A stretch of 64,000 nucleotides of DNA, taken from NCBI RefSeq assembly GCF_003003235.1, contig NZ_PVUE01000001.1, positions 372,001 through 436,000 on the forward strand. The letters are read 5' to 3'. Shown piece by piece: positions 34,920 through 43,950 of this stretch. The first letter of the stretch is position 1. Every line of letters begins with the position of its first letter. A model generated the notes under the pieces. It worked only from the letters and a program-made list of their open reading frames with translations. It did not search any database and had not been told where the DNA came from. Both the position numbers and the translations under genes were made by a program. This stretch comes from Antricoccus suffuscus. GTDB taxonomy: Bacteria > Actinomycetota > Actinomycetes > Mycobacteriales > Antricoccaceae.

Positions 34920-37900
34920 ATGCAAGCATTCCCGCCACCGCAGGGTTTGTACGACGGACGCCACGAGCACGATGCTTGTGGCGTGGCTTTCGTCGCGACA
35001 CTGACGGGCGACGCCAGCCACGACATCGTTGCTAAGGCGCTGACTGCGCTGCGCAACCTCGAGCACCGCGGAGCCTCGGGCGCCGAACCAGACTCCGGCG
35101 ACGGCGCCGGGATCCTTCTGCAGGTTCCGGACGCGTTCTTGCGTGCAGTTGTCGACTTCGATTTGCCCGAGGCCGGGGCGTACGCCGTCGGCACCGCCTT
35201 CCTGCCCGGCGATGCCGAGGCCGTGGCGCAGACCCGCCGCCAGATCGAGAAGATCGCCGGCGAGGAAAATCTGACCGTTCTGGGCTGGCGCGACGTACCG
35301 ATCGAGCCCGGCATGCTCGGCGCGACCGCGCGCGGCGTCATGCCCGCCTTCAGTCAACTGTTCGTCAGCGCCGCAGGCGCGGCGCTGACCGGAATGCCGC
35401 TGGAGCGGGCGGCGTACTGCCTGCGCAAGCGTGCCGAGCACGACTCCGACGTCTACTTCCCGTCGCTGTCCTCGCGCACCCTCATCTACAAGGGGATGCT
35501 GACCACCGACCAGCTCGACAAGTTCTTCCCTGACCTGGTCGACGAGCGGTTGGCCTCGGCGATGGCCGTCGTACACTCCCGGTTCTCGACCAACACGTTC
35601 CCCAGCTGGCCGCTGTCGCACCCCTTCCGGTTCATCGCGCACAACGGCGAGATCAACACGGTGATGGGTAACCGCAACTGGATGCGCGCCCGCGAAGCGC
35701 TGCTGCAGAGCGAGCTCATCCCCGGTGACATGGAGCGACTCTTCCCGATCTGTACGCCGGGCGCGTCTGACTCGGCGTCGTTCGACGAAGTGCTCGAGCT
35801 GTTGCACATGGGCGGGCGTTCGCTGCCGCACTCGGTGCTGATGATGATCCCCGAGGCATGGGAGAACCACGCCGAAATCGACGAGAAACGCAAAGCGTTC
35901 TACGCCTTCCACGCCGCGATGATGGAGCCGTGGGACGGCCCTGCGTGCGTCGTATTCACCGACGGAGCACAAATCGGCGCGGTCCTCGACCGCAATGGTC
36001 TGCGGCCCAGTCGCTACTGGGTCACCGACGACGGCCTGGTCGTGCTCGCGTCGGAGGTCGGCGTACTCGACCTCGACCCGGCCACAATTGTCCGTAAAGG
36101 CCGGCTGAAGCCGGGCCGGATGTTCCTCGTCGACACCACCGAGCACCGGATCATCGAGGACGAGGAGATCAAGAACGGTCTTGCCGCCGAGCATCCGTAC
36201 GGCGACTGGCTCAAGACCGGCCAGATCCGCCTTGATGAGGTGCCCGACCGTGAACACGTCGTGCACACTCGCGCGTCGGTTACTCGCCGACAGCAGGTCT
36301 TCGGCTACACCGAGGAGGAGCTGCGGATACTGCTGACGCCGATGGCGAACTCGGCCACCGAGCCGATCGGGTCGATGGGCACCGATACGCCGATCGCCGT
36401 GCTGTCCGCGCGCCCGCGGCTACTGTTCGACTACTTCTCTCAGTTGTTCGCTCAGGTGACCAACCCGCCGCTCGATGCCATCCGCGAAGAACTCGTCACC
36501 TCGCTGCACGGCTCGATCGGCCCAGAGGCCAATCTGCTCGAGCCCTCCGAGGTCTCGTGCCGCCGGATCCTCGTGCCATTCCCGGTCATCGACAACGACG
36601 AGCTGGTCAAGATCCGGCACCTCAACCGTGAAGGCACTCTGCCGGGGTTCATCACGCACGTCTCCCGCGGGTTGTATCCCGTGGAAGGCGGCGGCGCGGC
36701 GCTCCAGCAGCGGCTCGACGAGATCTGCGCCGAGGTCTCGACCGCGATTGCCGAGGGCGCGCGAATTATCGTGCTGTCCGATCGCCATTCCACGGGCGAA
36801 CTGGCACCGATTCCGTCGCTTCTTATGACTTCAGCCGTGCATCATCACCTTGTGCGTGAGAAGACCCGGACCCAGGTGGGGCTGGTCGTCGAGGCCGGCG
36901 ACGTACGCGAAGTGCACCATGTCGCGCTTCTCATGGGATACGGCGCCGCCGCGGTCAATCCGTACCTCGCTATGGAGTCCGTCGAAGACCTCGCGAAGGA
37001 CGGCTACTACGTCACCGAGGAACCGCATCTCGCAGTGCGCAACCTCGTCAAGTCGCTCGGCAAGGGCGTGCTCAAGGTGATGAGCAAGATGGGTGTCTCG
37101 ACCGTCGCGTCGTACACCGGTGCTCAGATCTTCGAGGCCGTCGGGCTCGCGCAACCCTTGGTGGACAAGTACTTCACTGGTACGACGACCAAGCTCGGCG
37201 GCATCGACCTCGACACCATCGCCGAGGAGGTCGCCCGGCGACACCGCACGGCGTACCCCGTCGACGGTCTTGCGCCCAACCACCGCACGCTCATCATGGG
37301 TGGGGAGTACCAGTGGCGCCGCGAAGGTGAAGAGCACCTGTTCGACCCGCAGACGGTCTTCCGGCTGCAGCATTCCACCCGTAACCGTCGCTACGACATC
37401 TTCAAGCAGTACACCGACCGAGTCAACGAGCAGTCTGAGCGACTGATGACCTTGCGCGGTCTGTTTAAGTTCAAGGAAGGCCGCGAGTCGGTTCCGATCG
37501 ACGAGGTGGAGCCGGTTTCGGCGATCGTCAAGCGGTTCTCGACGGGCGCGATGTCGTACGGGTCGATCAGCATGGAGGCGCACGAAACGCTTGCCATCGC
37601 GATGAACCAGCTCGGCGGTAAGTCCAACACCGGTGAGGGCGGCGAGGACGCCGAGCGGCTCTATGACCCGCAACGGCGGTCGGCTATTAAGCAGGTCGCG
37701 TCCGGCCGGTTTGGCGTGACGTCGGAATACCTCACCAACTCCGACGACATCCAGATCAAGATGGCGCAGGGTGCGAAACCCGGCGAGGGCGGACAGCTTC
37801 CCGGCAACAAGGTCTATCCGTGGGTCGCCAAGACCCGCCATTCCACGCCCGGCGTGGGACTGATCTCGCCGCCGCCGCACCACGACATCTACTCGATCGA

Positions 37901-39440
37901 GGATCTCGCTCAGCTGATCCACGACCTGAAGAACTCCAACCCATCGGCGCGGATCCACGTCAAGCTCGTCGCCGAGGTCGGTGTCGGCACGGTGGCTGCG
38001 GGCGTATCGAAGGCGCACGCGGACGTCGTACTGATCTCTGGTCATGACGGTGGCACCGGAGCCGCCCCCATGACGTCGCTGAAGCACGCCGGCGGTCCGT
38101 GGGAGCTCGGGCTCGCCGAGACGCAGCAAACCCTGCTGCTCAACGGATTGCGCGACCGGATCGTCGTACAGGCAGACGGTCAGCTCAAAACCGGACGTGA
38201 CGTGATCGTCGCGGCGCTGTTGGGTGCTGAAGAGTTCGGCTTCGCGACGGCTCCACTTGTGGTGTCCGGCTGCATCATGATGCGTGTCTGTCATCTCGAC
38301 ACCTGCCCGGTCGGCGTCGCGACTCAAAACCCGGTGCTGCGCGAGCGGTTCAGTGGCAAGGCGGAGTACGTCGTCAACTTCTTCGAGTTCATCGCCGAAG
38401 AGGTGCGCGAACTGCTCGCGGAACTAGGTTTCCGCAGCATCGAAGAAGCGATCGGGCACGCTGAGGTCATCGACGTCGAGCGTGCGGTCAACCATTGGAA
38501 GGCGTCCGGACTTGACCTCAGTCCGGTGTTGTACGTGCCGGAACTCGCCGATGGCGCTCCGCGGCACAACACCACGGGTCAGGACCACGGCCTGGACAAG
38601 GCACTGGACAACGAGCTCGTGAGGCTCGCCGAAGACGCGCTCGAACGCGGTGAGCCGGTGCGCGCGCAAGTGTCGATCCGCAACGTCAACCGCACGGTCG
38701 GCACGATCCTCGGGCATGAGGTGACTAAGCGTTACAAGGGCGCGGGTCTGCCCGACGGCACGATCGACATCACGTTCACCGGGTCCGCCGGGCAGTCGTT
38801 CGGCGCGTTCGTGCCGGCCGGGATCACGTTGCGACTCGAAGGTGACGCTAACGACTACGTCGGTAAGGGACTTTCCGGAGGCCGCATCGTCGTACGCCCA
38901 GACCGCGCCGCGACATTCGAGGCGCAACACCAGATCATTGCCGGCAACGTGATCGGGTACGGCGCGACTTCCGGTGAGATCTATCTTCGCGGTCAGGTCG
39001 GCGAACGCTTCTGTGTCCGCAACTCCGGCGCCACCGCGGTCGTCGAGGGCGTCGGCGACCACGCCTGCGAATACATGACCGGTGGCAAGGTGGTCATCCT
39101 CGGATCAACCGGCCGCAACATCGCGGCTGGTATGTCCGGCGGCGTCGCCTGGATTCTCGATCTCGATGAGGCACGGGTCAACCGCGAGCTCGTCGAGCTG
39201 CATCCTGTGGTGGACGAAGCCGCGGATGAGCTGGAAACCGCCGTACGACGGCACTTTGAGGAGACCGGGTCGCCCGTCGCCGAGGCGCTGTTGAAGGACT
39301 GGTCCAACAGCCTGACCCGATTTACCGAAGTAATGCCCCGCGACTTCAAGCGCGTACTGGTCGCGCGTGCCGAAGCGCTTGAACAAGGTCTCTCCGAAGA
39401 AGAGGCCGCGACTCGGATGATGGAGGCGCTCCATGGCTGA
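34920..39440 (+). CDS. gltB: Glutamate synthase (NADPH) large subunit
   Basis: The 1506-residue protein has the full GltB order. A class II glutaminase domain carries the Cys20 nucleophile exposed by propeptide removal ([10 protein letters not shown]). The central domain is followed by the FMN-binding synthase barrel, with [23 protein letters not shown] and [11 protein letters not shown]. The 3Fe-4S cysteine set is C-x5-C-x4-C in [15 protein letters not shown], and a C-terminal beta-helix is rich in glycine. It makes two glutamates from glutamine and 2-oxoglutarate. A GGAG lies upstream of the ATG. Its stop overlaps gltD by 8 nt, and the assimilatory nitrate operon of this window would feed it with ammonium. 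Confidence 0.97.
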   Translation: MQAFPPPQGLYDGRHEHDACGVAFVATLTGDASHDIVAKALTALRNLEHRGASGAEPDSGDGAGILLQVPDAFLRAVVDFDLPEAGAYAVGTAFLPGDAEAVAQTRRQIEKIAGEENLTVLGWRDVPIEPGMLGATARGVMPAFSQLFVSAAGAALTGMPLERAAYCLRKRAEHDSDVYFPSLSSRTLIYKGMLTTDQLDKFFPDLVDERLASAMAVVHSRFSTNTFPSWPLSHPFRFIAHNGEINTVMGNRNWMRAREALLQSELIPGDMERLFPICTPGASDSASFDEVLELLHMGGRSLPHSVLMMIPEAWENHAEIDEKRKAFYAFHAAMMEPWDGPACVVFTDGAQIGAVLDRNGLRPSRYWVTDDGLVVLASEVGVLDLDPATIVRKGRLKPGRMFLVDTTEHRIIEDEEIKNGLAAEHPYGDWLKTGQIRLDEVPDREHVVHTRASVTRRQQVFGYTEEELRILLTPMANSATEPIGSMGTDTPIAVLSARPRLLFDYFSQLFAQVTNPPLDAIREELVTSLHGSIGPEANLLEPSEVSCRRILVPFPVIDNDELVKIRHLNREGTLPGFITHVSRGLYPVEGGGAALQQRLDEICAEVSTAIAEGARIIVLSDRHSTGELAPIPSLLMTSAVHHHLVREKTRTQVGLVVEAGDVREVHHVALLMGYGAAAVNPYLAMESVEDLAKDGYYVTEEPHLAVRNLVKSLGKGVLKVMSKMGVSTVASYTGAQIFEAVGLAQPLVDKYFTGTTTKLGGIDLDTIAEEVARRHRTAYPVDGLAPNHRTLIMGGEYQWRREGEEHLFDPQTVFRLQHSTRNRRYDIFKQYTDRVNEQSERLMTLRGLFKFKEGRESVPIDEVEPVSAIVKRFSTGAMSYGSISMEAHETLAIAMNQLGGKSNTGEGGEDAERLYDPQRRSAIKQVASGRFGVTSEYLTNSDDIQIKMAQGAKPGEGGQLPGNKVYPWVAKTRHSTPGVGLISPPPHHDIYSIEDLAQLIHDLKNSNPSARIHVKLVAEVGVGTVAAGVSKAHADVVLISGHDGGTGAAPMTSLKHAGGPWELGLAETQQTLLLNGLRDRIVVQADGQLKTGRDVIVAALLGAEEFGFATAPLVVSGCIMMRVCHLDTCPVGVATQNPVLRERFSGKAEYVVNFFEFIAEEVRELLAELGFRSIEEAIGHAEVIDVERAVNHWKASGLDLSPVLYVPELADGAPRHNTTGQDHGLDKALDNELVRLAEDALERGEPVRAQVSIRNVNRTVGTILGHEVTKRYKGAGLPDGTIDITFTGSAGQSFGAFVPAGITLRLEGDANDYVGKGLSGGRIVVRPDRAATFEAQHQIIAGNVIGYGATSGEIYLRGQVGERFCVRNSGATAVVEGVGDHACEYMTGGKVVILGSTGRNIAAGMSGGVAWILDLDEARVNRELVELHPVVDEAADELETAVRRHFEETGSPVAEALLKDWSNSLTRFTEVMPRDFKRVLVARAEALEQGLSEEEAATRMMEALHG

Positions 39441-40899
39441 TATTAGAGGTTTCCTAAAGCACACACGTGAGGAAGCGGCGCACCGACCGGTAGCCGAGCG
39501 CGTCAACGACTGGAACGAAATCTATCCGGACGGCATTCGCCGTGCGTTGCTGCCGATCATCTCTACGCAGGCGAGCCGCTGCATGGACTGCGGTATTCCG
39601 TTCTGCCATCAGGGATGCCCGCTCGGCAACATCATCCCGGAGTGGAATGACCTGGTGTACCGCGACGACTGGGAAGGCGCTTCGGAGCGGCTGCACGCGA
39701 CGAACAACTTCCCGGAGTTCACCGGCCGGCTGTGCCCCGCGCCCTGCGAGACGGCGTGTGTACTCGGGATCAACCAACCAGCGGTCACCATCAAGAACAT
39801 CGAGGTCTCGATCGCTGACACGGCTTGGGAATCGGGATTCGTGCGCCCTCAGCCGCCCGAGTGGCTTACCGGCAAGACGGTTGCCGTCGTCGGGTCCGGG
39901 CCCGCTGGGCTCGCGGCCGCGCAGCAGCTGACCCGCGCCGGTCACACCGTCGTCGTTTACGAGCGCGATGACAAGGTCGGTGGTTTGTTGCGTTATGGGA
40001 TCCCCGAATTCAAGATGGAGAAGAAACACCTCGAACGCCGTCTCGACCAAATGCGTCGCGAGGGCACGATCTTCCGCCCGGGCGTCGACGTCGGGCTCAA
40101 GCCGACCGGACTGGAGCTGACGAAGCGATTCGACGCCGTCGTACTGGCGATCGGCGCGACGGTACGTCGTGATCTGCCGGCGCCGGGTCGTGAGCTCGAT
40201 GGGATCCACCAGGCGATGGAGTATCTGCCGCAGGCCAACAGGGTCGCTTCGGGCGAAGAGGTCGAAGATCAGATCGTCGCGACCGACAAGCACGTAGTCA
40301 TTCTCGGCGGCGGCGATACCGGTGCGGACTGTCTTGGTACGGCGCACCGGCAGGGCGCGAAGTCGGTGACCCAGCTGGAGATCATGGCAGAGCCTGGCAC
40401 CGAACGTTCAGAAGCTCATCCGTGGCCGACGTATCCTGCGATCTTCCGGGTTTCCGGTGCTCACGAGGAGGGCGGCGATCGGGTGTACGCCGTCTCCACA
40501 AAGGAGTTCCTCGGCGACGATTCGAGTCATGTGCGGGCGCTTCGGTTGGTCGAAGTTTCTATGCAGGATGGGAAGTTCGAGGAGATCGCGGGTAGCGAAC
40601 GTGAGATCCCGGCCGATCTGGTGCTCTTTGCGTTGGGCTTCACCGGGCCGCAGCAAGATGGTGTCGTCGAACAACTCGAGACTGAGCTCGATGAGCGGGG
40701 CAACGTCGTACGCGATAGTGACTACATGTCCACCACAGATAGGGTTTTTGTGGCTGGTGACTGCGGCCGTGGCCAGTCGTTGATTGTCTGGGCGATCGCC
40801 GAGGGTCGCGCCGCGGCGTCGGCGGTGGACAAATACCTCACGGGTGCGACGACGCTGCCGTCGCCGATTCTGCCGACGGAGCGCTCGATCACCGTTTAG
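39433..40899 (+). CDS. gltD: Glutamate synthase small subunit
   Basis: The 488-residue protein carries the N-terminal double 4Fe-4S cysteine region [17 protein letters not shown] followed by [15 protein letters not shown]. The FAD Rossmann motif is [17 protein letters not shown], and the NADPH site is [15 protein letters not shown]. The C-terminal [18 protein letters not shown] closes the FAD site. It passes NADPH electrons to GltB. The start lies 8 nt inside gltB, so the two subunits are translationally coupled. It ends just before a convergent Mug-type gene. Confidence 0.97.
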   Translation: MADIRGFLKHTREEAAHRPVAERVNDWNEIYPDGIRRALLPIISTQASRCMDCGIPFCHQGCPLGNIIPEWNDLVYRDDWEGASERLHATNNFPEFTGRLCPAPCETACVLGINQPAVTIKNIEVSIADTAWESGFVRPQPPEWLTGKTVAVVGSGPAGLAAAQQLTRAGHTVVVYERDDKVGGLLRYGIPEFKMEKKHLERRLDQMRREGTIFRPGVDVGLKPTGLELTKRFDAVVLAIGATVRRDLPAPGRELDGIHQAMEYLPQANRVASGEEVEDQIVATDKHVVILGGGDTGADCLGTAHRQGAKSVTQLEIMAEPGTERSEAHPWPTYPAIFRVSGAHEEGGDRVYAVSTKEFLGDDSSHVRALRLVEVSMQDGKFEEIAGSEREIPADLVLFALGFTGPQQDGVVEQLETELDERGNVVRDSDYMSTTDRVFVAGDCGRGQSLIVWAIAEGRAAASAVDKYLTGATTLPSPILPTERSITV

Positions 40900-40917
40900 A
40901 CCTGCGCGACGGCGTAC

Positions 40918-41484
40918 CTATTCAACGATGCCGGCCTCGATGGCCGGTTCGCGGTACGCCGCCGCGAGGCTGGCGACAGTTTCGTGGGCATTGAGCCCGC
41001 TCGGGTTGGGCACGATCCATAACGGTCTGTCGGCGATCCGCTCTTCCTGTCGACCGGTCTTCGCCTTGGTCTTGCCAAACGCGGTCCGGTACGCCGTGAT
41101 GCCGGCGATCGCGACGACTCGAGGCTGGTGCGTCGCGACGAACCGCGTGAGCTTTTCAGCGCCTGCTCGAAGCTCGTCTTTGGTTAGCTCGTCCGCGCGA
41201 GCAGTCGCGCGAGCCACGACGTTGGTGATGCCGACGCCCCGCTGCGTCAGGTAGTCGCGGTCAGCGTCAGGCATGCCGCTCGACCACGTGAGGTCTCGCT
41301 CAGTGATGCCAGCTAGCCGAAGCGCCGGGTAGAACCGGTTGCCCGGATACGCGAAATGCGTCTGGGTCGCGGCAGACCACAGGCCGGGGTTGATGCCGAC
41401 AAAGAGGAGTTTGAGGTCGGCTGGAATGAGACCGTTCAGGGTGGCGTCGCGGAACGACTCGAGCTCACTCCTGCTGAATCCCAC
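40918..41484 (-). CDS. mug: Mug/TDG-type mismatch uracil (thymine)-DNA glycosylase
   Basis: The 188-residue protein has the two diagnostic loops of the Mug/TDG family: LLFVGINPGLWSAA (residues about 26-39), containing the GINPG catalytic-Asn motif, and the C-terminal minor-groove loop VPNPSGLNAH. Between them is GVGITNVVARATARADELT, also conserved. It removes uracil or thymine (and etheno-cytosine) from G mismatches. High-GC actinobacteria with frequent deamination rely on such enzymes. It is convergent to gltD and divergent from the following gene. Confidence 0.88.
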   Translation of the reverse strand: MGFSRSELESFRDATLNGLIPADLKLLFVGINPGLWSAATQTHFAYPGNRFYPALRLAGITERDLTWSSGMPDADRDYLTQRGVGITNVVARATARADELTKDELRAGAEKLTRFVATHQPRVVAIAGITAYRTAFGKTKAKTGRQEERIADRPLWIVPNPSGLNAHETVASLAAAYREPAIEAGIVE

Positions 41485-41525
41485 AATCTGCCTCGTCTCT
41501 CAGAATCCTCGATTATCCTAAGGCC

Positions 41526-41984
41526 GTGAATACTCCGCAGCAGCCCGTCCCGCCGGATCTTGTTTTCAAGAGCGGCCTGTATTGGCGCCAGAGTGCGTTC
41601 CTCGGCAACAAGACCGTGCCGGTGATCTTGACTCTTGCGGGCGGCTGGCTCACGCTGACCACTCGCACCGAGCAGGTCTTTCAGGTGCCGTTGCCTCAGG
41701 TAGCCGTGAAGTTCAGCAAGCTGTCGACCATGTTTCTGACGGTTGCCGGTAAGAAGTATCCGATAGTCGGAATCGGCGCGGGAATCTCACCGAAGTTCTC
41801 AGAAGCCCAATTGCAAGAGCTCGCCAATGCTCACGCGACGGCGACGAGCCGGTACGCCGGCAGCGTGCCGGGCCTCATGCAAGGTAGCCCGCTGGGCGGT
41901 CTCGCGGCCTCAGTCGCCGACTTCTCGAGGATCCGCGCCAACATCGCGCCGTGGAAGGAAATCTTCGGCGCGCACGGCCTCTAA
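41526..41984 (+). CDS. Conserved actinobacterial protein of unknown function (PH/GRAM-like)
   Basis: The 152-residue protein starts at GTG and has no transmembrane helix or signal peptide. The N-terminal 75 residues look like a small beta-barrel (YWRQSAFLGNKTVPVILTLAGGWLTLTT, QVPLPQVAVKFSKLSTMFLTV), similar in strand pattern to PH/GRAM-like domains, followed by a helix and a Gly-rich linker. This is only a structural impression; no catalytic residues are evident. It diverges from the Mug gene with about 40 bp between the starts. A bidirectional promoter is likely. Confidence 0.6.
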   Translation: MNTPQQPVPPDLVFKSGLYWRQSAFLGNKTVPVILTLAGGWLTLTTRTEQVFQVPLPQVAVKFSKLSTMFLTVAGKKYPIVGIGAGISPKFSEAQLQELANAHATATSRYAGSVPGLMQGSPLGGLAASVADFSRIRANIAPWKEIFGAHGL

Positions 41985-42210
41985 CCGCCGACATTCTCAC
42001 CCGCAAGCGAGATATTGGCGTCCGGACCCTAGCCGGATCTTAGGTTGCAGCCGCGAGATCAACCGGGATGCGTTCGATGTTGGAGTAGTCGAGGTGCGCG
42101 GTGTGCGGTGGTGCCGGGAGTCGTACTCGAGACCGGCCTGTGGATAGACGCGAGACCGTCCGCGTGCAGTGCAGTCCGTGGTCGGGGACCGGATCGGCAT
42201 ACGGAAGCGA

Positions 42211-42253
42211 CGGACGGCGAGAAATTCGTGACGGACGAGCGGACATTCGTGAT
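42211..42253. repeat. Two tandem 21-bp units related to the 103-185 array
   Basis: ATTCGTGA recurs at 42224 and 42245 (21-bp period). On the minus strand the unit reads TCCGTCACGAATTTCTCGCC, matching the TCCGTCACAAAAT unit of the array at 103-185 in both period and core. It lies at the 3' edge of the IS110-family element, so it may be flanking target DNA or part of the element end. Confidence 0.55.
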
Positions 42254-43650
42254 CCTTCTATGTTTGTCAAGCCGGGTTTGGGGCCGGTTTCGTCTTGTTG
42301 AGGGTTCGGTAGATCTGTCGGGCGAGGTAGCGTTTGAGGACCCGTTGGATGTCCCTGGTTGTTTTGCCTTCGGCGCGGCGTTTGTCGACGTAGGTCTTGG
42401 TGTCGGGGTCGCGTCTCATGCGGGTGATGGTGACGAAATACAGTGCCCGGTTCAGGCGCCGGTCGCCGCCGCGGTTGAGGCGGTGTCGTCCGGTGGTGTT
42501 GCCCGAGGACGCCGGGATCGGGTTCACGCCGGCCAGGGCGGCGAACGCGGCCTCGGAACGCACCCGGCCTGGATGCGACCACGCGGCCAGGCAGGTCGCG
42601 GCGGTGACCGGCCCGATACCGGTCTCTTGTAGCAGGGGCGCGGCCTGGCTGGATTGCACTGCCTGGCGCAGGCGCGTGGTGTTCTCGGTGAGGTCGCGGT
42701 CGAGGGCGTGGATCCGCCCGGCTAGGCGGTTCGCTTCGGCGCGGGCGGCCTGATTGGCCAGTGGTTCTTTGTGGACTCTCCAGCGCGCGGCCTGGCTGAC
42801 CTGCGCGGCGGTCAGTGGCCGGCGGGCGTCGATGCCCAGGTCGTGCACGCGCAGCAGCGCGGTCAACGCGTTCACCGCGCGGGTACGCTCGCCGGTCATC
42901 GCTTCGCGGGCGGTCAGCAGGATCTGCAGCGCGGCGCGCACGCCGCTGTCGGCTCGGGGGCGGCGCAACGTGGTCACGTCCAGGCCACGCACGGCGTCGG
43001 CTATCCGCCGCGCGTCGAGGGGGTCGGACTTACCGATCCCGTGCTGGGCGCGGGCGTTCATCGCCGGCGCCTCGGCGACCTGCCAGCCGCCGGCAGCGAC
43101 CGCGCCGGCTAACAACGCGCCGTAGGAGGCGATGCCCTCGATCACCCACAGCGTGTCGGTGACCGCGCCGGTACGGTGTGCTACCCAGTCGATCGCGCGC
43201 CGCAGGCCCGCGGCGGTAGTCGGGAACTGGCAAGTCTGGATGTGTTCGCCGGTGTCGGCGGCGATGAGCGCGTACACGTGGTTGCGGGCGTGGGTATCCA
43301 CGCCTACCACGAATCTGAAGTGATGCGCGACGATACTAGACATAGCGGTCTGATCCTCTCCGTTGCAGGAATGTGCGGTCCGGCCGTGACGGTCGGCGCC
43401 GATCCTGGGGTGGATCACTTCGGAACAGGTCTGTGATGAGTCACGCCACGGGTGTGGTGGACAGCCTTCTGATCAGGTCACCGTAGTGGGCCAGGCAGGC
43501 GCCGGCCGCCAACCCCGGGGATCGGACAGATCACGAACAAGGCACCCTTGCGAGGCCAGACGGATGGAGAGTCACAACCACGGAGCAGAACGGTCAACGC
43601 CTACCCTGCCAGCCAGTCCCAGACCAGCCACCACCACACTCACAGACGGA
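42254..43650 (-). mobile_element. IS110-family insertion sequence (ends approximate)
   Basis: An intact IS110-type transposase plus a long GC-rich, gene-free 5' region (about 300-390 nt) fits the IS110-group layout, in which the non-coding end lies upstream of the transposase. IS110 elements do not have long inverted repeats or target duplications, so the ends cannot be read from the sequence; boundaries given here are estimates from the coding region and the first flanking features. Confidence 0.55.
42267..43343 (-). CDS. IS110-family transposase (DEDD recombinase)
   Basis: The ATG at 43343 has AGAGGA about 10 nt upstream and gives 358 residues; a longer frame exists but adds no homology. 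The N-terminal RuvC-like DEDD domain begins FVVGVDTHARNHVYALI and continues GIASYGALLAGAV and GKSDPLDARRIADAV. The C-terminal Tnp_20 domain contains the catalytic-serine region NPIPASSGNTTGRHRLNRGG, preceded by LLQETGIGPVTAATCLAAW. All expected motifs are uninterrupted, so it may be active. Work on IS621 shows these enzymes use a bridge RNA from the element's non-coding end. Confidence 0.93.
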   Translation of the reverse strand: MSSIVAHHFRFVVGVDTHARNHVYALIAADTGEHIQTCQFPTTAAGLRRAIDWVAHRTGAVTDTLWVIEGIASYGALLAGAVAAGGWQVAEAPAMNARAQHGIGKSDPLDARRIADAVRGLDVTTLRRPRADSGVRAALQILLTAREAMTGERTRAVNALTALLRVHDLGIDARRPLTAAQVSQAARWRVHKEPLANQAARAEANRLAGRIHALDRDLTENTTRLRQAVQSSQAAPLLQETGIGPVTAATCLAAWSHPGRVRSEAAFAALAGVNPIPASSGNTTGRHRLNRGGDRRLNRALYFVTITRMRRDPDTKTYVDKRRAEGKTTRDIQRVLKRYLARQIYRTLNKTKPAPNPA

Positions 43651-43737
43651 TCGCGCTGGGCGAGTGTGACGAATCAGCGTGTCGGCTGGGCGCTTGACCA
43701 GAGATTCGCTTAACAACTGTCGACCTAGCATGCTGTC
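43344..43737. other. Non-coding 5' region of the IS110 element and flank; bridge-RNA candidate
   Basis: No convincing gene lies in these 394 nt. In the direction of the transposase gene they are its 5' non-coding end, the place where IS110-group elements encode the bridge RNA. Short self-complementary words such as GTGATGAGTCAC (43432-43443) are seen, but loops specific for target and donor could not be assigned without knowing the element ends. Confidence 0.35.
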
Positions 43738-43746
43738 ATGACAGCA
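43731..43746. promoter_or_regulatory. 16-bp perfect palindrome over the start codon of the RHH gene
   Basis: TGCTGTCATGACAGCA is a perfect palindrome and contains the gene's ATG (43738-43740) in its centre. A shorter palindrome AGCATGCT (43727-43734) overlaps its left side. Ribbon-helix-helix proteins bind such short palindromes as dimers, so this is a likely autoregulatory operator. Confidence 0.6.
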
Positions 43747-43950
43747 GCCAAGGTCTACACCATTCGCGTCCCCGAGAGCGATGCGCAGCAGATCGAGTTC
43801 GTCGCACGCGTCGAGGGTCTGTCCATAAATGAGCTCTTCCGGACGGCCCTTGATCAGTATTTTGAAGTGCTGAGAGACGACGCCGGCTTCGTCGGTAGGG
43901 CAAAGGCTCAGCTGGCCCACGATCGCAAGATTGCTAAGCGGCTCGTATGA
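43738..43950 (+). CDS. Ribbon-helix-helix DNA-binding protein, orphan antitoxin-like
   Basis: The 70-residue protein begins TAAKVYTIRVPESDAQQIEFVARVEGLSINELFRTALDQYF. This has the RHH pattern: a short beta strand (YTIRVPES), then helix A with alternating hydrophobics and helix B after SINE. The rest is a short basic tail. Such proteins are often antitoxins, but no toxin gene accompanies it; the next gene is a FUSC transporter overlapping by 4 nt (ATGA). It may control that gene or be a remnant of a toxin-antitoxin pair, brought here with the IS110 element nearby. Confidence 0.7.
   Translation: MTAAKVYTIRVPESDAQQIEFVARVEGLSINELFRTALDQYFEVLRDDAGFVGRAKAQLAHDRKIAKRLV

Noticed and set aside
34827-36266. 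Long minus-strand ORF (479 codons) opposite gltB
   Set aside because: It is an antisense shadow of gltB, a common effect of high-GC codon bias; its translation is rich in Arg/Asp/Val/His without any protein motif.
36831-38327. Long minus-strand ORF (498 codons) opposite gltB
   Set aside because: Antisense shadow of the FMN domain of gltB; no start-site support and no motif.
42105-42135. tRNA-like 3' end on the minus strand (CGAGTACGACTCCCGGCACCA)
   Set aside because: It differs from a common tRNA T-loop/acceptor stretch by one base, but the T-stem does not pair and no D-arm, anticodon arm or 5' acceptor strand could be placed upstream.
43594-43920. Minus-strand ORF of 108 codons opposite the RHH gene
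   Set aside because: Antisense to the RHH gene; that gene has the better protein pattern and a palindrome at its start.
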